Shown here: piece by piece, positions 55,870 to 64,000 of the stretch
Layout: each line of letters opens with the position of its first letter
How positions within the stretch are numbered: the stretch's first letter is position 1
Source of the DNA: Sanderia malayensis
Taxonomy: Eukaryota; Cnidaria; Scyphozoa; Semaeostomeae; Pelagiidae
Assembly: GCA_013076295.1 (NCBI GenBank)
Contig: RQOL01000466.1
Location: forward strand, 1,550,001 to 1,614,000
Reading direction: 5' to 3'
Length of the DNA stretch: 64,000 nucleotides
Notes under the pieces: model-generated
Database searches by the model: none
Told to the model about the DNA's origin: nothing
Seen by the model: the letters and a program-made list of their open reading frames with translations, nothing else
Translations under genes and position numbers: made by a program

Positions 55870-56074
55870 TGAAAGACTGTATTTCAGCAGAGAATAGCAA
55901 CATGTAACTGCGCCGTATTAATGCCTGCATGCAACAGTCCACAATGTGATGGCCCAATTAAGCTTTATAACCAAAGCAACCGGGTAAAAGGAAAAAGTTC
56001 AAGAGAGGAGCAACGACAGACCCAAGGGTGTTTACCTAACATTACTGGACATTACTGTTTAATTTAATACTTAA
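55870..56074 (+). other. Start of the gene C 3' UTR
   Basis: There is no AATAAA before the TTAA element at 56075. The first strong plus-strand signal is AATAAA at 57886-57891. The gene C 3' UTR may therefore run through the element, although a non-canonical signal earlier cannot be excluded. Confidence 0.4.
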
Positions 56075-57811
56075 AGGGCTACTCCCACCATATTTTTTTA
56101 TTCCATTTCTGGGTAGTTTTTGGCGTAAAAACAGGTACTGCAGTTTTTAAATTTTTAAATTCGCTCATTAACACCCTTTTTTACGCCTCCAAACATGCAC
56201 ATTCCAGAAAAAAGTCGGGCAAAAAGAAAACTGGGGCGAGGCCGGTGTGACGCAGATGCCGGAACGCAGAAAATTTACTTTATTGTGTTCAGTACCAAAG
56301 CTCGCACGAAAACGTTTTGCATGTCTATAGTCAAAACCAAGTCGTATTTAAAAAATTAAACCGTGCCACGAATTAGTTCAGGACCTAAGGAACTGTTGAT
56401 GCCTCGTTTTATCATGAAAAGCGTGAGTTTTTTACACAAATGAGGATGATTTGCTGACGCTTACGCTGCAAGCCGGCATGTTTTTTCGACCCTCAAGGTC
56501 GCAGTCTCGAGCGAGCTTCACATACAGTCTTCAGTGGTGCGGGGCGGGATGGTTTTAAGCAGCAATATGAATTCGAAATCTATTCAATTAAAGAGGAGCA
56601 AGCTCTCTTTCAACAATTTTTCGATAGAATTGATAGTATGGAAAATTTGTGAGCTCTTATCTATGCATTTATAAGATTTAAAACCAAATCGGGTCAGTCA
56701 AAAATTTGCAAAATCGCTAGGCCGAGCAGGTCCTGGCACGGGTAAAGTAGAATAACGCTATTTTGGACTAATAATGCATGAAAATAGCCTCATTTGTCTT
56801 ATCTGGTGTGTATTTGAAGCAGCAGCTCATATTTTGGTAATATTTCAAGTGTAGTTATGGTCATAGCTGTAGAAAAACTAGAAAATCCCTTCCAGGAGTG
56901 TAAACATTAATGCCCAGAGATCGAAGATTTCACAAGTTCAATGTGAATTCGAAGAAAAACTTTCCAGCACAATGTTGGGCTTCATACTGGTGTGCTGGTT
57001 TTGATTATATTGTCTGACTGTCAACAATATACACTTTTACTTTGCCTTAGGTTTCAATGTAATCACCAAGATATATATATAATTTATAACAAGACTCCAT
57101 GGATATGTCAGCCAAACAATTTCATTTCGAGCAGCTTTTTAACAGAGCATCACTTTAGCATTTCAATATCTTTGACAAAAACCCCCAAGTAGTAAATACA
57201 AAAATAATCCATAATTATCTTGCTAAAACCAAGCACACGGCAAAACTTGATAAAACAGATTGTAGAACTGATGGAAACGATAAACAAACTTATTCGATTC
57301 ACGAACGTCAGTTGGTTGTTTTATCACGCAAATGAAAGGAAGGAAGAGGTTGAGTGATGAACAGATAACCACGTGAGGCGTGTGAATACTGGAAAAATCC
57401 ATTGTCACTGCATCAGGTTTGGGGTCAATTTTCAGCCCTTAACAATGCCGAAAATTAAAAAGAAACACACGGGGAGATGTAAATAAGCTTTGTAATGATG
57501 GTGTTGAAGTGGTTTGAAAAAACATTTGTATTTATCATTGAAAACAAGGGAGAAAACCGGACGCGACGTTGATTTTTACATACTGAAGCCAAAGAAAGAA
57601 GTTGATTGCGTTCCGGCATCTACGTCACACAACCTCGGCCCAGATCGTTTCATGTTGCGCGACATTTTCAGAAATGGCCTGAAAATCGCACTTTTGGAGC
57701 CGTGAAAAGAGGTGTTAATGAGCGAATTTCGAAATTTAAAAAGTGCAGTACCTGTTTTTCCGTCAAAAACTACCCAGAAATGAAATAAAAAAATATGGTG
57801 GGAGTAGCCCT
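56075..57811. mobile_element. TTAA-target non-autonomous element downstream of gene C
   Basis: TTAA duplications lie at 56071-56074 and 57812-57815. Inverted ends AGGGCTACTCCCACCATATT match for about 100 bp with few mismatches, and weaker matching (for example GATGCCGGAACGCA on both sides) extends to about 200 bp. No coding capacity was recognised. It belongs to the same target class as the element at 50154-51619, but its ends differ. Confidence 0.82.
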
Positions 57812-57885
57812 TTAAGAGTTAAGAACTTATTTAAATATTTATATGTATGTAAGTGTACAGATGTAGCCCAATACTTTAACTGTTA

Positions 57886-57891
57886 CTAATA
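57886..57891 (+). terminator. Candidate polyadenylation signal AATAAA
   Basis: AATAAA sits in an A+T-rich context (ACTAATAAAGTTCTCC) about 20 bp before a T-rich tract and 166 bp before the CHRAC1 start codon. It is the best candidate 3' end for gene C transcripts. Confidence 0.4.
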
Positions 57892-58057
57892 AAGTTCTCC
57901 CTTTGATTACTTGGTAAAGTTAAAGAAAAATTGTTGTTTATCCATTTGGTGTTTACATACATTGCTCGACGTTTTGAGAATTTTTTAAAAGGGAGGGGGG
58001 ACATGCATGATTGAATTGAATTGGCCTAATTTTGCGGCTGCATGTCCCAAAAGCAAC

Positions 58058-59276
58058 ATGTCTCAAGAGGTGCCAGTCAAAAGCACGGACGGCAAACTGC
58101 TCAATTTACCTTTGGCAAGGGTTAAAATGATAATGAGAAGCAGTCCAGACCTTGCTAGTGTCAGCCAAGAAGCCTACTTTCTAATTGCAAAGTCAGCGGT
58201 AAGCTTATGATTGTCGTCCCTTCTTTCCTCCCACCTCCACCACTCACATGTTTTTCATGCAAGACGTTATTAGTGTTTATTTGAAGAAGCTCATATCCAG
58301 GGGGCTCAAGGTGACCTACTCGTTGCAAAATATTACAAAACTGTAAACGTAAACCCTTAGCGGTGGTCACTTAACCGTAAACAGGAATAATAAACAATGC
58401 GTATTATTGAACATTTAATACCCCAAGAGGACCCTAAATTTAGCAATGGGTGTGTCACCTTGAGCTGTCAAATCCCCGTTTGGGAGTTCATACTTCTATT
58501 ATAGAAACTCTTATGATACCTATCTTATGTTTTTTAACTCCACCAAAAGGAGTTGTTTGCGCAGTACTTTGCTCAACAAGGATTTAATAGTGACAGTGGA
58601 GGGAAGGAGCTCAACTATACAGGATTAGGTGAGTGAATATGCACATGATGGGCAAACATATTGCATGATTTTGTATTGCAAGCTTTAATCCTTGATTTGC
58701 CTTGTTTAATGGCAAGCTGTTTATTGTTTACTGCTCACACTAAAATCTATTGAGAGAAAGATTGATTGATTGGCAAATACACTTACTATCTTTGTAAGGT
58801 ATTTATTAATGTGTTAAGCATGCTTGGATCACTGAATGGGTCAAGGCTAATGTAAGTAGTGTAACTCTGGGCTTTGAGAGAGGCAGAGTCACTTTGTGGG
58901 TGGGGTGACTTTGTTTGACAGAGTGGGTGGGGTGACTTTGGGGTGACAGAGTGGGTGGGGTGACTTTGTTTTGATTTTGCTGCCCCAATGTGTGCAGGCT
59001 TTTTTGTGGTAGCATGCTTTGCATACTTTATTTCATTCACTTTTAGCTTCAGCTGTTGAGAAAGATGATTCCCTTGACTTTCTTGGAGGTATGGTACTCT
59101 ATGCAAAATAACTGGTGCCTTGTTGTAGCACAAACGCTGTGAGGACTTAATGACCTATTTCAATAAAGTCCTCTTGACTTTTAATTATCTTATTTTTGCA
59201 AACAGATATTGTGCCACATAAAATCACCATGAATGAGTATTGGAAAAATGATTCATTGGGCAAAAAAGACACATAA
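58058..59276 (+). CDS. CHRAC1: Chromatin accessibility complex protein 1 (CHRAC15), histone-fold subunit
   Basis: CHRAC1 pairs with a POLE3-type partner through a histone fold and helps ISWI remodellers slide nucleosomes. Exons: 58058-58198, 58550-58628, 59047-59088, 59206-59276; 333 nt, 110 aa, phases consistent. The histone fold covers LPLARVKMIMRSSPDLASVS and QEAYFLIAKSAELFAQYFAQ, then KELNYTGL and FLGDIVPHKIT. These match CHRAC1 (LPLSRI..IMKSSPE, QEAL, FLADILPKKI) better than POLE4 or NF-YC. The acidic C-terminal tail of vertebrate CHRAC1 (131 aa) is absent. The start MSQEVPVKS is chosen for its short N-terminus before the fold; an in-frame Met at 58007 would add 17 residues. Confidence 0.9.
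58885..58980. repeat. Minisatellite in CHRAC1 intron 2
   Basis: GTGGGTGGGGTGACTTTG recurs three times at intervals of about 30 bp, linked by variable GACAGA spacers. Confidence 0.85.
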
Positions 59277-61179
59277 CATAGGTTTGTTTGAATGGCAGAT
59301 AGCATTCAGGTCTGAAAGGCAAAATCTATGTTTACCAATAAACTCATGAGAAGTAGGTCATTGCAAAGTTAATCATCATTTTATTAGATGATTCTCTCTT
59401 TGCCCTAATGCTTCAATTGTCATTCAAAGATATTTTCACTCATCACTTTTACTAATTAAAAAAGTTTGGAAATATAGGTTAATCGTTTACAATTGATGTA
59501 GGCTGTTGCTTTTACAGCCTCAAAAGCCAATAGCGAAATTCCCATTCAGAGATAAATGCTATAATTTGATTCTACAATGGGTTTATTACTGGATGTTTTA
59601 TTAAATAAAAGGCTATTTTGTGATATTGACTGAGAATGAATAATGGATGAAATGGTTTTAGTTAAGAAGACAGCAAATTGTTGAATAAAACATGCAAAAT
59701 TGCGCATTTTGTCACAGTATGAAGTTTGATAAATTTTATTAATACAATTTTGTCCTCTGATGATGACTATTGGAACATGCTGTTGAATATGGAATTTTCA
59801 TTAAAAAATTTTATTCAATTTGATTTGTTTAAATTTAGCTCACAATGGAAGTTTCTGGTTATCTCATCTGAATAACTTGGGCATTCAGATTAATATCTGA
59901 ATGCCCAAGTTATTATTTTCATTTTTCTTGGGAAATGGTCATGGAAAAGTAACAAAACACTATTATTTTATTATCCAACGGAGCGCTACTTTGATTATAT
60001 CAACGAAATTCTCGAGATATCAATTATTTAATGAAAACTGAAATTTCCTACGAGACTTAATCACAGGATTCACGTCCTTAGAATTTCGATTTTGGTCGCA
60101 TTTTCCAGACCTGTTTATATTAATTCCACCTTTGCGTCTGATTTGCTTGCTTAGTTTAACGAAAGCGCAGAGACTTTTCGAGTTAACCCCATTAAGCAGT
60201 TTTGTTTCAACCAACCAGAGCATTGATCCTTTGCGAGCTTAACATGTGATAGCCATCTTATGATGATTAATGCTTAGGCTTAGCAACGCATAATCATTAT
60301 TCCATGACAACAGTGAGCATGTTGATGGACTTCAGAGAACTTGATTATAGTAATAAGGCATCATTGCGCTTTCTAATGTGTTCAATGGCAATGCTAATTG
60401 ATGTGCAGTGCATTTGTTATAAGGAAAATCAATATTTGAGGCCAGATGGCAAGTCTTTTTTGAATAGCCCTAAAGGTGATAAAGATTGAATTGCAAGTGC
60501 CTGCATAGTGTTTGTGTTATAAGATCAATATGGATAGACGGACGTGGTATGTAATTTTCTTTTGGGGTTTACGAGACAATGATTGATATAAAATTTGGTG
60601 CAACTGTTTGGGTTTTCAGTGCTTCAACCTGTTGTAAAGTTAACAAAACGAAATTAATTTTCCAGCGCACACTGCACAAAGAAAGGGATCTTAACAATGT
60701 GGACTTGGCATGTTTTCAGGCTTTACACATTGCCGGGGGTGAAGCACTTTTGCATTTAGCTTTATGCTTGATTGCATTTACTTGTTATCGATTGGAAGAG
60801 AGCACATTACACAAAAACGGACGGCGATTTTTGTTTTGACTTATTGGAATCAGAATTGGTGTTGCTAGACGCGTTTTTCTTTCCTGTCAACGGGGTGGTG
60901 AGACGCGAAAGTCTGCTGCAAGCAGGTGAACGCATTGCAGAATAAAACTGAAAAGGACCATTTTTGATTTTTCATAAACATCATTAACCTCGATAGCTGA
61001 TAGCTGCGAACAAGCGCCATGTTGTTTGTTTGGATTAAGAAGAAAACAGTGCAATGAATTGCTTTTGACGATAAACGATTTTTAAGTGTTTGTTGCTTAA
61101 TATTGGGTCTGATTGCAGTGGCTGCAGGGAAATTATAATCGAGACTAATGGAACATTGTTGGTGAAAGGAATAGAGATC
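59277..61179. other. Intergenic region between CHRAC1 and gene D
   Basis: I see no supported coding exon. It contains a perfect 20-bp-arm hairpin at 59871-59914. An acceptor-like tctgattgcag near 61119 suggests that gene D has an upstream 5'-UTR exon within this region. Confidence 0.45.
59871..59914. repeat. Perfect 20-bp inverted repeat with 4-nt loop
   Basis: AATAACTTGGGCATTCAGAT, loop TAAT, then the exact reverse complement. The arms have no mismatch over 20 bp; flanking bases do not extend the stem. Confidence 0.92.
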
Positions 61180-63713
61180 ATGGTTGTTAAGAAGTTCATT
61201 GCAGCAAAATTCATAGCGATTGCTGTATTTCTTCTTGTAAATACCAGCTTTGGTAAGTGGAATTTGAGTTTCCTTTGTATAGTTAGCTTTTCTAGATAAT
61301 TAGACGTGCAATTAAGAATGTGTAATTTTCAGAAGTTTGTTTTACAAGGCTATAATTTATTAGAACTTTGAAGGGACAATGTGGGGGATAAATCGACAAA
61401 GAGTTTCGTTCGAAATAGTTAAATCTCGAATCACACGAATTTAAGTTAAACAAAGTTGACAATTTTGTTGTAAAAGTTGATAAAAAGGGGAATACACTGC
61501 CATGTTAAGTTATTGCCTTTTGAAATTTATCGACGTACTTTTTCTGGAAATAAGAAAAAACTCTGTTCTCTGTTCTAATGAAAAATGCGACTTTTCTATA
61601 AGAATTAACATTTGTTGCCAAGTAAGAGAATATCCCACTGAAATATTTTTGAGAGAGTGAACGGATTGTTTTGAGAGCATTTATCACGACAATACGGCGT
61701 TTTTTATTGAGCACTTATCGAAGACTATAGAAAACCTGGTTTGTATAGCAAGAGATTTGGCATAAGCAGTCTCAGCTTAAGGGATGTTTCATCAAGATTA
61801 AGCTTTTAAGAAGTTACTTGTGGTTGCTTTCTGAGTCTAATACTACCTGATGTATGTTTTGATACAGATTAATCTTCGAAGAAAAATAACAAGAAATAAC
61901 ATTCGTGCCTGACCTGCCCGCCTTTTTTTAGAAGAAATTTGTTTATAAGAACCTAGAACTGGGATTGCCAAAAATTCGAGAATTTATTATTATGCTTGGC
62001 TTAATCTGTCTTTTGTTTGGAATTAAGAAACTGAACAATTTCCATTCTTACAAAAAACTTATTGACTTAAGTTTGCGCACGGCATGGTCTCAGATAATTT
62101 TGTTAATTTTTCTTTGTACTTTGTAACTTTGATATGCATGGACTATTTTCGTGAATATTTGGGTTTATATCCATTCAATGCTGAGCTTTAAGACAAGAAA
62201 GTAATTTTGAATCTCGAGTATATAAGAAACCAATTAAGAAACTCTTAGCACTGGTCAAAGTTTATTTTGAAGGAAATGCCAAAGTTTTGAAATTAAGTGT
62301 TTTATTTTCATTGCATACATAACTGATTGCACAATTTTTGATAGGAATACTTCAACTCTTGTTGGACTTCGATATTTTCAATCCTAATTTATATGTTGAT
62401 TATTTTGCTTGGAATATTTAGTCCCGGTATTCTTGCAGACATTATAATGAAAAGTGTGTATTTTTGCCCTAAATAACTATAACGATTTTAAGGAAGTTTT
62501 CAGTTTATCTACAATATAACAGGTTAAGAAAGAAAAGGTTTTATTTTTAGCAAGCAACGTCACGATATAAAGTTTTAACACGATGTGTGCATCCATGGTT
62601 TGGGATTATCAGATTTGAGCATATGCCAATGGCATATGCTTGCTAGCGCCATGGTTTCGAGCCATAGAACCACATCTATGGAAGCCCAATGGAACCAGCT
62701 TGATAATGATAATCACATTCATGAAATTTAGCTATTATGTATTGAAATCGAACCTTCATTTACTCATCGAACATGTGCCTTATTTGTGTCGTGTTTCCTA
62801 TTTCATTTTCGTGTTATTTACAAACTATAACGTTCTTTAACAGATTTCCAAAATAAATGTTTTTTCAACTCTTTTCGCAGAAGATTTACCCAACAATATA
62901 AAATATGCAAATAATTATTCTTCAGAACCACGTCAAATCTTTTCACGAACTGAGCTACTTTCACTGAGGTTTTCATTAATATTATTGCTTTAATTGTAAA
63001 ACACCTGCATAATACAAAGTCATCTTAATTGTTATTGATATTGGAGAAATAGACATACAGAGGATTGATAGATAAGTTTATCTGTTTCTGCTGCTACCAC
63101 AGGTATAACTGTGTACAAAAAGATCGCTGCTCAGATAAACAAGCGTGTTACTTAAGATTTGTTTATTTTCTCTTTTCTTCAACCAGCTCTCTTGCCCTCC
63201 TTCACAGCAACTGCTGCTTTGTAGCAACCATCCTCATACCTCAACGCACGCATTCAACTTTAATTATTCTTTAGTTTGGGTTATTGATTATTGTTAAGGC
63301 GACTAGATGTTATGATTGTAGAATCACTAAGCCATAATGCAATAGTAAATAAGCGAAAAGCTGTTGTGTTTCTTTACCGTCGTGTTTGCATCAACAATTA
63401 ATAGTTGTTTGCTTTCTTGCAGTGGCAAGCAAGAAGCGAAAGTGCAAAGACGTTTACACAGCTGCATGGTGGGAATACCCTCCGTATGTTTACCAAACTG
63501 ACACCAACCAAGTCAGTGGGATATTCCCCAAGTTAATGAGGCTGATGGCACAGGGCTGCTGTCAGTCAAAAGTTAATGTCTCGTTTGCATACGTCTTGGC
63601 GACTCGAAACGAGGCAGTAGAGCAGGTGGTCAATGGGTCAGCGGACTTTGTTCTTCCACTCATTTTGAAGCCTGGAAAGACGAAGTTTTTGAGCTTTCCT
63701 TTTGTGCCATTCG
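61180..63713 (+). CDS. Gene D: glutamate-receptor-like channel paralogue, 5' part (continues past window)
   Basis: Exon 1 (61180-61252) encodes a signal peptide MVVKKFIAAKFIAIAVFLLV plus NTSFG and ends at phase 1. Exon 2 (63423-63713) encodes an S1 lobe: KDVYTAAWWEYPPYVYQT, then GIFPKLMRLMAQGCC, NEAVEQVVNGSADFVLPLIL and FLSFPFVPF, ending at a phase-1 donor gttagt. It aligns with gene C exon 14 at AAWW..(P/R)PY, V.G(I/L)F, CC, EA/V..G..DF..PL and the final PF, and both exons share the same phases. The transmembrane part should lie beyond 64000. It lacks jelly-roll, Ig and EGF exons, so it represents the unfused channel type. An in-frame upstream Met (61090) would bury the signal peptide, so 61180 is preferred. 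Confidence 0.75.
61360..61460. repeat. Degenerate TTCGAA-family MITE fragment in gene D intron 1
   Basis: ACTTTGAAGGGACAATG and GAGTTTCGTTCGAAATAGTT match the internal core of the copy at 22886-23070; the ends are lost. Confidence 0.5.
62618..62640. repeat. Short perfect palindrome in gene D intron 1
   Basis: AGCATATGCCA and TGGCATATGCT, 11-bp arms around a single A. Confidence 0.75.
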
Positions 63714-64000
63714 GTTAGTAAGTTTGAAAATCCAAATCAAATAATTATTTTTTATCTTCAAATTTCTTCTACGATCAACATTTTAGCTTGATACATGATT
63801 GTATAAAGGCTCAAGTAAACTGTTGCCAGCTCACTCATTAGCAAGCAGTGCAAGTAATATCCAAGCACGCACATGTACGACTCCACAATATCATCCAGGA
63901 ATTCTCTGCATAAATATGTAATGATTATAGGCATAATCATACTTTAACTGTATTTTCACGTTCACCTAGTTTCTTTCCTGATTTTATCTCCGGTTTTCTT

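Noticed and set aside
58786..59133. Minus-strand 115-codon frame with HP(T)HS and PTLSPQSHP repeats
   Set aside because: It is produced by the GTGGGGTGACTTTG minisatellite in CHRAC1 intron 2.

Overview
This is animal nuclear DNA. It is A+T-rich, with many short exons bounded by canonical gt/ag splice sites. It encodes orthologues of the conserved eukaryotic proteins EXOC3, an SRSF7-type splicing factor and CHRAC1, and it carries abundant DNA-transposon debris of hAT, Harbinger-like, TTAA-target and TA-target types. The mix of tandem jelly-roll, Ig and EGF ectodomains with these transposon classes fits a non-vertebrate animal. A cnidarian is my best guess, with low confidence. I rebuilt the gene models by hand from splice signals and reading-frame phase. 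Every full-length model closes in frame.

Layout: 1-2889 (-) is the 5' part of an unrecognised Ser/His/Pro-rich, probably disordered nuclear-type protein. 4530-5840 (-) is a two-exon Sir2-family NAD-dependent deacylase. It is divergent to 6138-17822 (+), a complete 26-exon EXOC3 (Sec6). The last EXOC3 intron hosts an antisense Myb/SANT-like gene that appears to be interrupted by a 1.6-kb terminal-inverted-repeat element. 18442-20633 (+) is a four-exon SR splicing factor (RRM, CCHC knuckle, RS domain) with an unusual acidic tail.

The second half holds a gene cluster that is the main interest. Gene B (31452 to 21734, -) encodes a signal peptide, about nine TNF/C1q-like jelly-roll modules, one Ig domain, seven EGF domains, one transmembrane helix and a short tail (1831 aa predicted). 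Gene C (37026-55869, +) lies head to head with B and has the same ectodomain plan (jelly-roll modules, Ig, five EGF). Its C-terminus is instead a glutamate-receptor-type channel core (S1, M1, pore, M2, S2, M3) with a K+-selectivity filter TTVGYGD, plus a basic, Lys-rich cytoplasmic tail (2114 aa predicted). Gene D (61180 to beyond 63713, +) is a paralogue of the channel part alone: its signal-peptide exon joins directly to an S1 exon. Every junction between these blocks is a phase-1 intron. Gene C therefore looks like an exon-shuffled fusion of a B-type adhesion ectodomain onto a D-type K+ channel. CHRAC1 (58058-59276, +), a histone-fold chromatin subunit, lies between C and D.

Mobile elements sit in the introns and flanks of gene C. 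They are a Harbinger-like foldback with a nested TA-target MITE, a hAT remnant with a perfect 8-bp target duplication, two copies of a small palindromic MITE with 9-bp duplications, a TTAA element carrying THAP-like and P2X7-tail-like fragments, and a second TTAA element just after gene C. I saw no tRNA, rRNA or CRISPR loci.
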